64,000 nt of DNA, taken from NCBI RefSeq assembly GCF_000716675.1, contig NZ_JNXT01000033.1:25404-89403 (forward strand), in the 5' to 3' direction. Shown one piece after another: positions 51,558 to 59,853 of the stretch (position 1 is the stretch's first letter; each line of letters begins with the position of its first letter). A program made the position numbers and the translations under genes. This stretch comes from Streptomyces alboflavus. GTDB lineage: Bacteria; Actinomycetota; Actinomycetes; Streptomycetales; Streptomycetaceae. The notes under the pieces are model-generated. The model did no database searches and was not told where the DNA came from. It saw nothing but the letters and a program-made list of their open reading frames with translations.

Positions 51558-52607
51558 TCAGAAGACAAGGACCCCCCGCGCCACCTTCCCCGCCTCCGCG
51601 TCCGCCCGCGCCGCCGCGAACTCCGCCACCGGATACGTCCGCGTCACCAGCTCGTCCAGGAGCAGCCGCCCGGACAGGTACAGGTCGGCGTACAGCGCGA
51701 AGTCGCGCTGCGGGCGCGCCGAGCCGTAGCGGCAGCCGAGGATCGACTTGTCCAGGAACAGGGACGAGACGAGGAACGACGCCTCGGCCGTGGCGGGCGG
51801 CACGCCGAGCAGGACGGCCTGGCCGTGCCGGTCGAGGAGGTCGACGGCCTGGCGGATCAGCTCGACGCGGCCGACGCACTCGAAGGCGTGGTCGGCGCCG
51901 TTCGGCAGGATGTCCGGCACGCCCTTTGCCGACGACAAGAAGTGCGTGGCGCCGAACTGCCGCGCCACCGCCTCCTTCTCGGGGTTGGCGTCGACGGCGA
52001 CGACGGTCGTGGCTCCGGCGATGCGCGCGCCCTGGAGGACGTTGAGGCCGATGCCGCCCGTGCCGATGACGACGACGGAGTCCCCGTACGCGACCCGCGC
52101 GCGGTTGAGCGCGGCGCCGACGCCGGTGACGACGCCGCAGCCGATGAGGGCGGCCGAGGTCAGCGGGATCTCCTTGGGGATGCGGACGGCCTGCACGGCC
52201 TTGACGAGGGTGCGTTCGGCGAACGCCGAGTTCGCGGCGAACTGGTAGAGCGGCTTGCCCGCGCGCGAGAACGGCTGCTGGGGCATGCCGATGGCCTTGC
52301 GGCACATGGTGGGGCGGCCCCGGTGGCAGTGCGCGCAGGCCCCGCAGTTGGCGATGGTGGACAGGGCCACGTGGTCGCCGGGCGCGACGTGCTCGACGCC
52401 CGCGCCGACCGCCTCGACGACGCCCGCGCCCTCGTGCCCGAGCACCACGGGCGGCGGGAACGGGATGGTGCCGTCGATCACCGACAGGTCGCTGTGGCAC
52501 AGCCCGGCGGCCGCGACGGCGACCAGGACCTCCCCGGGTCCCGGGTCGCGTATCTCCAGGTCGTCGACGACCTCGACCCGCGCCCCGTCGAACACCACGC
52601 CTCTCAT
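51558..52607 (-). CDS. Zn-dependent alcohol dehydrogenase
   Basis: A 349-aa MDR protein starting at ATG 52607 (MRGVVFDGARVEVVDDLEIRD). Catalytic-zinc ligands in GLCHSDLSVIDG and VLGHEGAGVVEAVG, structural zinc cysteines in NCGACAHCHRGRPTMC, NAD fold VIGTGGIGLNVLQGARIAGA. It is like the NDMA/mycothiol-type and aryl-alcohol dehydrogenases, and would oxidise an alcohol made in the pathway. Its start overlaps the end of the acyl-CoA dehydrogenase gene (ATGA). Confidence 0.93.
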   Translation of the reverse strand: MRGVVFDGARVEVVDDLEIRDPGPGEVLVAVAAAGLCHSDLSVIDGTIPFPPPVVLGHEGAGVVEAVGAGVEHVAPGDHVALSTIANCGACAHCHRGRPTMCRKAIGMPQQPFSRAGKPLYQFAANSAFAERTLVKAVQAVRIPKEIPLTSAALIGCGVVTGVGAALNRARVAYGDSVVVIGTGGIGLNVLQGARIAGATTVVAVDANPEKEAVARQFGATHFLSSAKGVPDILPNGADHAFECVGRVELIRQAVDLLDRHGQAVLLGVPPATAEASFLVSSLFLDKSILGCRYGSARPQRDFALYADLYLSGRLLLDELVTRTYPVAEFAAARADAEAGKVARGVLVF

Positions 52608-53914
52608 GGCGTACCCCTCACCGGCCCCTTGGCCTCTCTCGGCAGTCCGAGCACCCGCTCGGCGATGATGTTCCGCTGGATCTCGTCCGAACCCCCGTAG
52701 ATCGTGTCGGCGCGCGAGAACAGGAACAGGCGCTGGAGCGCGTCCAGTTCGTACGGGGAATCGGTGCTCCAGTCCGTCGGCCCGACGGCGGCGGCGCTCC
52801 CCCGCACGGCCATCGCGAGCTCGCCGAGCCGCTGGTGCCAGCCGCCCCACAGCAGCTTCGCGACGCTGGGCGCACCCGCGACCCCGCCGCCGTTCCCCAG
52901 CGTCCGCAGCGCGTTCCACCGCATCACCCGCAGCTCCGCCCACTGCCGCACGAGCCGGTCCCGCAGCACCGGGTCCGCCGCCGCCGTCCCGGCCCCGAGC
53001 GCTTCCTGTACGACCCGTCCCAACTCCTCGGTGAAGCCGATCTGCTGGGCCAGCGTGGACACCCCGCGCTCGAAGCCGAGCAGCCCCATGGCGACCCGCC
53101 AGCCGTTGCCCTCGCCACCGACGACGTGGGCGGCGCGCGCGTGTGCCCCGTCGAAGAACACCTCGTTGAACTCGCTCGTGCCGGTCAGCTGCCGGATCGG
53201 ACGCACCTCGATCCGGCCGGGCTGGTCCATGGGCAGGAGCAGGAAGGACAGGCCGTGGTGGCGGCGCGATCCCGGCTCGGTGCGCGCCAGGACGAAGCAC
53301 CAGTCCGCCTCGTGCGCGAGGGACGTCCAGATCTTCTGTCCGGTGACGCGGTACGTCCCGTCGGCGTCCCGCACGGCCGTGGTGCGCAGGCCCGCCAGGT
53401 CGGATCCGGCGCCGGGCTCGCTGTATCCCTGGCACCACAGGGTCTCGCCGCGGGCGATGCCCGGCAGGAACTCGTCCTGCTGCTCCTTGCTGCCGTGCGC
53501 GAGGAGGGTGGGCGCGAGCAGGTTCTCGCCGATGTGGCCGCAGCGGCCCGGCGCGCGCACGCGCGCGTACTCCTCGGCCCAGACGACCTGTTGGGTCAGC
53601 GTGGCCCGCCGGACGCCGTACGCGGCCCGGTCGACGCCCCGGCCCGTGTCCCGGCCCGCGCCCTGGTCGGCACTCCGGCCCGTGTCCCGGCCCGTGCCCC
53701 GGTCGGCACTCCGGCCCGTGTCCCAGCCGATGCCGATCCACCCGCCACGCCCCAGCTCCCGCTCCCACGCCCGCCGCACGTCCCCGCGCTCGTGCTCGCT
53801 GCCGGGCCCACCGCGCCCCGCGGCCCCCGCGAACTCCCCGGTCAGCCGCTCCTGGAGCCACGCCCGCGCCTGACGCCTGAACGCCTCGTCCGCGGTCCCG
53901 AACTCGAAGTCCAC
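52604..53914 (-). CDS. Acyl-CoA dehydrogenase with repeat insert
   Basis: A 436-aa protein, GTG 53914 (VDFEFGTADEAFRRQARAWL). The FAD site is built from TLWCQGYSEPGAGSDLAGLRTTAVRD and GQKIWTSLAHEADWCFVLART, and the end is YGGSDEIQRNIIAERVLGLPREAKG. These match FadE26-like subunits of steroid and lipid side-chain dehydrogenases. An insert of about 30 residues near residue 70-100 (GRSADRGTGRDT repeated) comes from a 36-bp tandem repeat and is absent in relatives. Second gene of an SDR/ACAD/ADH operon. Confidence 0.92.
   Translation of the reverse strand: MDFEFGTADEAFRRQARAWLQERLTGEFAGAAGRGGPGSEHERGDVRRAWERELGRGGWIGIGWDTGRSADRGTGRDTGRSADQGAGRDTGRGVDRAAYGVRRATLTQQVVWAEEYARVRAPGRCGHIGENLLAPTLLAHGSKEQQDEFLPGIARGETLWCQGYSEPGAGSDLAGLRTTAVRDADGTYRVTGQKIWTSLAHEADWCFVLARTEPGSRRHHGLSFLLLPMDQPGRIEVRPIRQLTGTSEFNEVFFDGAHARAAHVVGGEGNGWRVAMGLLGFERGVSTLAQQIGFTEELGRVVQEALGAGTAAADPVLRDRLVRQWAELRVMRWNALRTLGNGGGVAGAPSVAKLLWGGWHQRLGELAMAVRGSAAAVGPTDWSTDSPYELDALQRLFLFSRADTIYGGSDEIQRNIIAERVLGLPREAKGPVRGTP
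53629..53730 (-). repeat. 36-bp tandem repeat inside acyl-CoA dehydrogenase
   Basis: About 2.5 copies encoding GRSADRGTGRDT-like 12-residue units. Confidence 0.75.
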
Positions 53915-53922
53915 GGCGCGGC

Positions 53923-55077
53923 CTAGGCGTCGGGCCGGGAGGAGGACGCGGGGGCGGCACCGGGTCCGGAGCCCGTACCGGGACCAGCGCCCGCACCTGG
54001 GACGGAGGCCGAGCCGGAAGCCGTACCGCCGCCCGAGCCGGAAGCCGTACCAGCCCCCGAGCCAGAAGCCGTACCGCCGCCCGAGCCGGAAGCCGTACCA
54101 GCCCCCGGGCCGGAGGCCGTCCCCGCCCCGGAGCCCGCGGCACCCGGCCTGCCCCCCGGCGGAGCCCCCGCGTTGGGCCGCTCCTTGGCCGCCGCCGCCC
54201 GCGCCATCTCCTCCAGCTTCGTCAGGAGCGGCATCGGGTCCGTGCCGACCGTCCCGGGCAGGAACTCCGCGATCCGCTCCGGCGTCCAGCCGCCCTCGGC
54301 GTACCCGGCGCGCAGCTCGCGCGGCTGCGCCCAGACGGCGATCTTCGGGCCCGCGATCGTGTACACCTGGCCGGTGATCCGCTCCTGGCGCGCGCGGTCG
54401 CTGAGCAGGTAGACGACGAGCGCGGCCACGTCCTCGGGGTCGCCGATCTCCGTCAGCACCATGGGGACGTTCGCGGACATCCGGGTGCGGGCGACGGGGG
54501 CGACGGCGTTGGCGGTGATGCCGTACTTGTGCAGGCCGAGGGCGGCGCTGCGGACCAGGGAGATGATGCCGCCCTTGGCGGCGCTGTAGTTGGCCTGGGC
54601 GACGGAGCCCTGGTGGTTGCCGCTGGTGAAGCCGACGAGGGTGCCGTGGCCCTGTTTGCGCATGACGGCGGACGCGGCCCTGAAGGCGGTGAAGGTGCCC
54701 TTCAGATGGGTGGCGAGGACGGGGTCCCACTCCTCCTCCGCCATGTTGAACAGCATGCGTTCGCGCAGGATCCCGGCCACGCACACGACGCCGTCGACGC
54801 GCCCGTAGCGGGCGAGCGCCACGTCCACGATCCGCTGGCCGCCCGCCATCGTGGAGATGTCGTCCGCGACGGCCACGGCGTCGCCGCCCGCCGCCTCGAT
54901 CTCCTTGACGACGGCCGCGGCGACCTCGCTGGTGGGCTCGGCGCCCTCGACGGACACCCCGTAGTCGTTGACGACGACCTTCGCGCCCTCGGCCGCCGCG
55001 GCGAGCGCGACCGCCCTGCCGATGCCCCGTCCGGCGCCGGTGACGGCGACCACCTTGCCTGCCAAGAAGTTCCCCAC
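53923..55077 (-). CDS. SDR family oxidoreductase with repetitive C-terminal tail
   Basis: A 384-aa protein. Residues 1-300 are a complete SDR of the MFE/17-beta-HSD4-like type: TGAGRGIGRAVALAAAAEGA, VNDYGVSVEG, CVAGILRERMLFNM, GFTSGNHQGSVAQANYSAAKGG (Ser/Tyr/Lys) and an unusually long C-domain. It would oxidise a 3-hydroxyacyl-CoA. The final about 70 residues are a Gly/Ser/Ala/Thr decapeptide array (GAGTASGSGGGTASGSG...), encoded by a 30-bp repeat, with no role in the fold. First gene of the operon, 20 bp from operator 12. Confidence 0.9.
   Translation of the reverse strand: MGNFLAGKVVAVTGAGRGIGRAVALAAAAEGAKVVVNDYGVSVEGAEPTSEVAAAVVKEIEAAGGDAVAVADDISTMAGGQRIVDVALARYGRVDGVVCVAGILRERMLFNMAEEEWDPVLATHLKGTFTAFRAASAVMRKQGHGTLVGFTSGNHQGSVAQANYSAAKGGIISLVRSAALGLHKYGITANAVAPVARTRMSANVPMVLTEIGDPEDVAALVVYLLSDRARQERITGQVYTIAGPKIAVWAQPRELRAGYAEGGWTPERIAEFLPGTVGTDPMPLLTKLEEMARAAAAKERPNAGAPPGGRPGAAGSGAGTASGPGAGTASGSGGGTASGSGAGTASGSGGGTASGSASVPGAGAGPGTGSGPGAAPASSSRPDA
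53990..54130 (-). repeat. 30-bp tandem repeat in SDR 3' end
   Basis: About five units encoding G(S/A)G(G/A)GTASGS-like decapeptides, alternating two variants (CCGTACCGCC and CCGTACCAGC). Confidence 0.8.
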
Positions 55078-55097
55078 ACCGGCCCCTTCCCGCGGTT

Positions 55098-55114
55098 TCT
55101 GACGGACCGTTAGA
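55098..55114. promoter_or_regulatory. CTGACG/CGTCAG palindromic operator 12
   Basis: TCTGACGGACCGTTAGA, one mismatch, between the divergent SDR and cyclase genes. A second CGTCAGA half-site follows at 55125-55131 with different spacing. Confidence 0.85.
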
Positions 55115-55160
55115 TTTTATGACCCGTCAGACACCGGAAGACAAGCCCCGGGGAGCACTC

Positions 55161-56135
55161 ATGTCAGCGCCGTCCGACCCCGCGGCCGCCCCGGCCGCGC
55201 CCTCCGCCCCGTCCATGCCGCCCGAGTTCGCCGACATCGCCGAGCGCGTCAACAACTGGGGCCGCTGGGGCGCCGACGACGAGATCGGCACCCTGAACCT
55301 GATCACCGACGCGGTGGTGCGCGTGGCGGCCGCCACGGTCCGCTCGGGCCGCCGGGTGCCGCTCGCGCTGCCGCTGCGCCGGGACGGCGTGCAGACCGGA
55401 TCGATCCCGGGCCGCGTCAATCCGCTGCACACGATGGTGCAGATCAACCAGCCGCTCTTCGGGCCCGGTTCGGTCGCGACCAGCGACGACACCGTCACGA
55501 TGGGCCTGCAGGCGGCTACGCACTGGGACGCCCTGCCGCACGTCTCGCACTCGGGCGTGATCTACAACGGCCGCCCGGCGGACACGATCACCGCACACGG
55601 GGGCGCCCGCTTCAGCGGCATCGGGACGGCCGCGTCCGTCGTGTCGCGGGGCGTCCTGCTCGACGTGGCCCGCGCCAAGGGCGTCGACCGGCTGCCCGCG
55701 GCGCACGCGGTGACTCCCGAAGACCTGGACGAGGCGGCGGAGTTCGGGGGCGTCACCGTCGGCGCCGGGGACGTCGTCCTCGTACGGACGGGGCACGTCC
55801 GGGCGTATCTGGCGGGTGACCGGCGCGGTTACGGTTATCCGTCGCCGGGTCTCTCGGTGCGGACGCCGGAGTGGTTCCACGCGCGGGACGTGGCGGCCGT
55901 CGCCAACGACACGCTCACCTTCGAGATCTTCCCGCCGGAGATCGAGAACCTGTGGCTGCCGGTGCACGCCCTGGACCTGGTCGAGATGGGCATGCCGCAG
56001 GGGCAGAACTGGAATCTCGAAGAGTTGTCCACAGCCTGTGGAGAAGAGCGCCGCCACAACTTCCTGCTGTCGGCGACGCCGGAGCCCTTCACGGGCGCGA
56101 CAGGCGGACCGGTGGCGCCGGTCGCGATCTTCTGA
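55161..56135 (+). CDS. Cyclase/kynurenine formamidase-like metal hydrolase
   Basis: ATG 55161 is chosen for the GGGGAG 6 bp upstream, giving 324 aa; ATG 55119 lies next to the operator. The Mn/Zn motif is ATHWDALPHVSHSG, the family HxGTHxDxPxH with the first half altered. The KGVDRLPAAHAVTPEDLDEAAEF and VLVRTGHVRAYL strands are typical. Family members open lactam, lactone or formamide bonds. It shares a control region with the SDR/ACAD/ADH operon. Confidence 0.88.
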   Translation: MSAPSDPAAAPAAPSAPSMPPEFADIAERVNNWGRWGADDEIGTLNLITDAVVRVAAATVRSGRRVPLALPLRRDGVQTGSIPGRVNPLHTMVQINQPLFGPGSVATSDDTVTMGLQAATHWDALPHVSHSGVIYNGRPADTITAHGGARFSGIGTAASVVSRGVLLDVARAKGVDRLPAAHAVTPEDLDEAAEFGGVTVGAGDVVLVRTGHVRAYLAGDRRGYGYPSPGLSVRTPEWFHARDVAAVANDTLTFEIFPPEIENLWLPVHALDLVEMGMPQGQNWNLEELSTACGEERRHNFLLSATPEPFTGATGGPVAPVAIF

Positions 56136-56714
56136 GCCGTGACCCTCGGGCACCCGGGTCCGAGCATGGACCTCCGGGTCGGAGTTCGGGTGGCGGCGCG
56201 TCGGCGCCCGCCCCGAGCGCTGTACCGCGCGCCGCCATCCGGCTCCGGCGTACGAGCCCCCGCCCCCCTTCTGCCCTGAAGGAGCGCCACGCCGAATCAC
56301 GACCCGCACCTCGCCAAGGACCGGGCCACAGGCGCCAGCGCCCCTCGGCGTCCCCTCGCGGCGAATCGCTGCACACAAGCGTGATCAATTGGTCACGGTA
56401 CGTCAACACCGAGTCGGGGATTTATGGGGTTTGCGGCTTTTACCCCTGCCCGCGCACGGCCGCGCATCGGGGCACGGAACGGCGCATGCGACGGCACACC
56501 GGGCGGCGCGGGCGCGCGGGGCGGCGGGCGGAGGCGGAGCGGGGCAGACGGGGAGCGGGGGCGGCCGGGGGTGACACGGTTCCGCCCCTGGGGTCACACG
56601 GGTTCGTACGCGGGGTCACGCGGGTTCGCGGGTGAGCTCGTACGGTTTCGTACGCGAGGCCCCTCGGGTTCGCAGCAGGGTCACGCGGGTTCCCGCGCGG
56701 CCGGTGCGGGCGCG
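56136..56714. other. 579-bp gene-free region with direct repeats
   Basis: No convincing frame. From about 56570 to 56700 short repeats recur: GGGTCACACGGGTTCG, GGGTCACGCGGGTTCGCGGG and GGGTCACGCGGGTTCCC, with GTACG(C/G) words between. Their function is unclear; they may be a protein-binding cluster downstream of the RsbW-like gene. Confidence 0.5.
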
Positions 56715-57185
56715 CTACACCGCTTCGTACGCGACGTCCTCGTGGGTGGTTCCGTCGAAGGTGACGGCGGGGGTGCCCGCCTCGCACCGGTCGACCTCGC
56801 ACCAGATGCTCTTGCCGGTGCCCTCGTGCCGCCAGCCCCAGCGGTCGGCGAGCCCGTCGACCAGCTCCAGGCCGCGGCCGTTGGTGTCGTCGCCCTCGGC
56901 GTGCCGGGGGCGGGGCGGGCGGGTGCTGCGGTCGGCGACCTCGACGCGGACGGTGCCGGGCTCGTCGGCGGGGACTCCGGGCAGCAGCATGCGCAGGACC
57001 GCCGGACAGCCGGTGTGCACAACGGCGTTGGTGACCAGCTCCGAGATCAGCAGGATCAGCGTCTCGGCCACCGGCTCGTCGGCAGCTATACCCGACCCGG
57101 CGAGCCGTGACCGGGCCCATCTGCGGGCCCGGCCCACTTCCGCGGGATCGGGACCGACTTCCAGCTGAACTTGAAGCACCTGCAC
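56715..57185 (-). CDS. ATP-binding protein, RsbW-like anti-sigma/HATPase
   Basis: A 156-aa GHKL ATPase-only protein. N box LILLISELVTNAVVHTGCP, G1-type box VEVADRSTRPPRPRHAEGDDTNGRGLELVDGLADRWG. Such orphan HATPases in Streptomyces bind sigma factors or other regulators and may phosphorylate STAS partners; a STAS gene lies 5 kb away. Starts MQVLQVQLEVGPDP. Confidence 0.9.
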   Translation of the reverse strand: MQVLQVQLEVGPDPAEVGRARRWARSRLAGSGIAADEPVAETLILLISELVTNAVVHTGCPAVLRMLLPGVPADEPGTVRVEVADRSTRPPRPRHAEGDDTNGRGLELVDGLADRWGWRHEGTGKSIWCEVDRCEAGTPAVTFDGTTHEDVAYEAV

Positions 57186-57651
57186 CGCTCACACCATCCG
57201 AACCGGCGGACACATCGCCTCGTGACTCCACAAGGTCACAGAACGTGAAACCCTTGAGAGACAGCATGGTTGACGTTCAGTCACCCCAACAAGCGCTTCG
57301 GGCATATTCCAGCGTGAAGGAGTACGCGTGCGGCATACTGTGCGACGCGCGCCGCAGGGTGTCGAACAGGCGGGCGCTCGGCCTCGTCCTGCGCGGCGAG
57401 AGGAGCGCGTTACCAGGCACGGAGTTGCCTCAGGGGCAACACCGGCACAGCCCGGCCTCAGGACCTCTCGCATCTGACACAAGGTACCGGAGCCGGGCGC
57501 CGACTCCGCGTCGTGACGAGTCACGCCTAGGACACAACCCGATATCGACGCTCGGTGCGACGCTAAGTAGCCTTACCGCCTTTTCCCGGCCGCACAAGTC
57601 GATCATGAAACCAGCCCCGTGGCGCACCCCCGTCCGCCCGCACCGGACCCC
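57186..57651. other. 466-bp region without a supported gene
   Basis: Short frames exist on both strands but have no recognisable domain or ribosome-binding site. It is the upstream region of the RsbW-like gene and the downstream region of the acyl-CoA dehydrogenase pair. Confidence 0.5.
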
Positions 57652-58545
57652 TCACAGCGCCGCCGCCAGCGCCTCCTCGGCCTCCGCCGCGCCCCCGCCG
57701 AGCCCCGCCCGCACCCACGCCCGCTTCAGATGCAGATGGACGTCGGACTCCCAGGTGAACCCCATGCCACCGTGCGCTTGCAGACAGTCACGGGCGTTGC
57801 GTACGGCGGCGTCGTCGGCGAGCAGCCGGGCCCCGACGGCTTCGAGGGGGTCGCCGGTGACGGCGGCGGCGTACACGGCGACGCGGGCCAGCTCCGCGCG
57901 GACCAGCATGTCGGCGCACAGGTGCTGCACGGCCTGGAAGCGGCCGACGGGGCCGCCGAACTGTTCTCGTTGCCGGGCGTGTTGGACGGCGAGTTCGCCG
58001 GTGCGGGCGGCGGAGCCGAGCTGTTCGGCGGCGCGCAGGAGGACGGCACGGGGGCCCTGGGCCTCCCCGCCGGGCAGGTCCCGCGCGTCCCCGCCCGGCG
58101 CGCGTTCCGGTACCCGGTGCAGCGGCGTCAGCGGGTCGACGGACCGCAGGGCCACCGCCCCCGCCGCGTCCCCGAGCACCACGTCGGCCTCCTCAAGACA
58201 CGGCACGAACGGCCCGGCGACGGCGGTGACGACCGTCTTCCCCTCGGCGGCGCCCGCGACCTCACCGGCCGCGAGGAACGTCGCCACGGCGGGCCCGGGC
58301 AGCAGCACCCGGCCCGCCTCCTCGAAGGCCAACACGGCCTCGGGAAGGCCAAGTCCGACGCCGCCCGCGTCCTCGGGCAGGCAGAGCGCGAAGAACCCGG
58401 CGTCGCCGAGCGCCCGCCACAGCTCCCGGTCGAGGCGGGGCGCGTCGACGGCGGCCCGCAGCGCGTCCCGCCCGAACCGCCCTTCGAGCACGTCCCGCAG
58501 CCCGCGCCGCAACGCCCGCTGGTCCTCGTCGAGTTGGAAGTCCAT
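57652..58545 (-). CDS. Acyl-CoA dehydrogenase, short subunit
   Basis: A 297-aa protein (MDFQLDEDQRALRRGLRDVL), shorter than the usual 380 residues. It keeps the N-terminal helical domain, a reduced middle domain, and QHARQREQFGGPVGRFQAVQHLCADMLV and CLQAHGGMGFTWESDVHLHLKRAW at the end. Lacking an evident catalytic Glu, it fits the second subunit of an alpha2beta2 dehydrogenase such as FadE27/28. The other subunit is encoded 7 bp upstream. Confidence 0.9.
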   Translation of the reverse strand: MDFQLDEDQRALRRGLRDVLEGRFGRDALRAAVDAPRLDRELWRALGDAGFFALCLPEDAGGVGLGLPEAVLAFEEAGRVLLPGPAVATFLAAGEVAGAAEGKTVVTAVAGPFVPCLEEADVVLGDAAGAVALRSVDPLTPLHRVPERAPGGDARDLPGGEAQGPRAVLLRAAEQLGSAARTGELAVQHARQREQFGGPVGRFQAVQHLCADMLVRAELARVAVYAAAVTGDPLEAVGARLLADDAAVRNARDCLQAHGGMGFTWESDVHLHLKRAWVRAGLGGGAAEAEEALAAAL

Positions 58546-58552
58546 GCGCCGC

Positions 58553-59695
58553 TCACCGGCCCTTCGGCAGGCCGAGGATCCGCTCGGCGACGATGTTCCG
58601 CTGGATCTGCGAGGTCCCGGCGGCGATGGTGTACGACAGCGAGGAGAGGCGCTCGCGCGTCCAGGGCTCGTCGAGGTCGAGGGCGCCGGGGCCGAGCACC
58701 TGGGCCGCCGTGTCGTACAGCTCCTGGCGGGCGTGCGAGTAGCGCAGCTTGAAGACCGAGCCGCCGACGCCGGGCACCCCGCCGGTGCGCTGGGCCTCGC
58801 TGACGTTCCACTGGGTGAGCCGCCACAGGGCGGCGAACTCGGCGCTGAGGCGCCCGAGCCCGCGCCGAAGGACCGGGTCGTCCCAGCGTCCGTTGGCGCG
58901 CGCCGCGCGGGCGAGGTCGCCGAGCAGCCTGCGGCAGGCCACGACCTCCCCCACGAAGGCCGTGCCCCGCTCGAACGACAGGGTCACCATGGTCACGCGC
59001 CACCCGTCGTTCTCGGCGCCCACGCGGTTCGCGACGGGCACCCGCACCTCGTCGAGGAACACCTCGGCGAACTCGGCGGAGCCCGCGAGGGTCCGCAGCG
59101 GGCGCACGGTGATCCCGGCCGCGTCCATGGGCAGCGCGAGCCAGGTGATGCCCCGGTGCTTGGGCACGTCCGCGCTCACGGGGGTGGTCCGCACCAGGAG
59201 TTCGCACCAGTCGGCGACCTCCGCGTGCGAGGTCCAGATCTTCGAACCGCTCACTACGTAGTCGTCGCCGTCCCTCCACGCGCGCGTGCGCAGCGACGCG
59301 AGGTCGGATCCGGCGTCCGGTTCGCTGAAGCCCTGGCACCACACCTCGTCGCCGCGCAGCATCGGCGGCAGCCACCGCTCGCGCTGCTCGGCGGTGCCTT
59401 CGGAGGCGATGGTGGGTCCTGCGTGCAGCAGGCCGACGAAGTTGGCGCCGACATAGGGGGCGCCCGCCTTCTCCGTCTCCTCCAGGAAGATCAGCCGTCG
59501 GGTCGGGGACGCGTCCCAGTGCACCTCTCCGTAGCCAGCGTCGTACAGCGTCCGCTGCCACGCGGTGTCGTACGCCCGCCGTCCCGGCCAGTCGTCGGGC
59601 GACGGCTTCCCGGGGAGCTTCGGCAGCACCTCGGCGAGCCAGGCCCGCAGCCCGGCCCGGAAGTCTTCCTCTTCCTCCGTGTACGTCAGGTCCAT
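58553..59695 (-). CDS. Acyl-CoA dehydrogenase, FadE26-like subunit
   Basis: A 380-aa protein, ATG 59695 (MDLTYTEEEEDFRAGLRAWL). FAD-site motifs VWCQGFSEPDAGSDLASLRTRAWRDGDDYVVSGSKIWTSHAEVADWC and the IAAGTSQIQRNIVAERILGLPKGR end are complete. With the 297-aa neighbour it would form a heterotetramer that unsaturates a bulky acyl-CoA, as for steroid side chains. Operators 13 and 14 lie upstream, and an acyl-CoA synthetase is divergent. Confidence 0.92.
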   Translation of the reverse strand: MDLTYTEEEEDFRAGLRAWLAEVLPKLPGKPSPDDWPGRRAYDTAWQRTLYDAGYGEVHWDASPTRRLIFLEETEKAGAPYVGANFVGLLHAGPTIASEGTAEQRERWLPPMLRGDEVWCQGFSEPDAGSDLASLRTRAWRDGDDYVVSGSKIWTSHAEVADWCELLVRTTPVSADVPKHRGITWLALPMDAAGITVRPLRTLAGSAEFAEVFLDEVRVPVANRVGAENDGWRVTMVTLSFERGTAFVGEVVACRRLLGDLARAARANGRWDDPVLRRGLGRLSAEFAALWRLTQWNVSEAQRTGGVPGVGGSVFKLRYSHARQELYDTAAQVLGPGALDLDEPWTRERLSSLSYTIAAGTSQIQRNIVAERILGLPKGR

Positions 59696-59719
59696 CGAGG
59701 TCCCCTCACCCGACCATTT

Positions 59720-59736
59720 CTGACGGATCGTCAGGA
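59720..59736. promoter_or_regulatory. CTGACG/CGTCAG palindromic operator 13
   Basis: TCTGACGGATCGTCAGG, 24 bp before the acyl-CoA dehydrogenase start. Confidence 0.88.
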
Positions 59737-59795
59737 GCAGGCTAGCCCCGCACCTCTGGACCGACAAGGAGCGGGGCTCTACGCTCACGGCACTA

Positions 59796-59812
59796 TCTGA
59801 CAACCCGTCAGA
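59796..59812. promoter_or_regulatory. CTGACG/CGTCAG palindromic operator 14
   Basis: TCTGACAACCCGTCAGA, perfect six-base arms TCTGAC and GTCAGA, 41 bp before the acyl-CoA synthetase start. Confidence 0.88.
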
Positions 59813-59853
59813 ACTACTGTCCCGGGCACCAACGCGACCACGAGGGGGCCGCC

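Noticed and set aside
55119-55131. ATG 55119 as cyclase start and the second half-site as a full operator
   Set aside because: ATG 55161 has a good ribosome-binding site; the CGTCAG at 55125 has no left arm at the conserved spacing.
57189-57524. 111-aa minus-strand frame upstream of the RsbW-like gene
   Set aside because: Rich in Arg/Cys, no ribosome-binding site, no domain; likely non-coding.
57107-59800. 897-aa plus-strand open frame
   Set aside because: Runs antisense through two clear acyl-CoA dehydrogenase genes; composition is nonsense Pro/Arg/Ser.
9699-59812. Operators as KstR or KstR2 sites
   Set aside because: Known KstR sites have an AAC..GTT core and KstR2 sites an AAGCAAG..CTTGCTT type; the CTGACG/CGTCAG palindrome does not match either.
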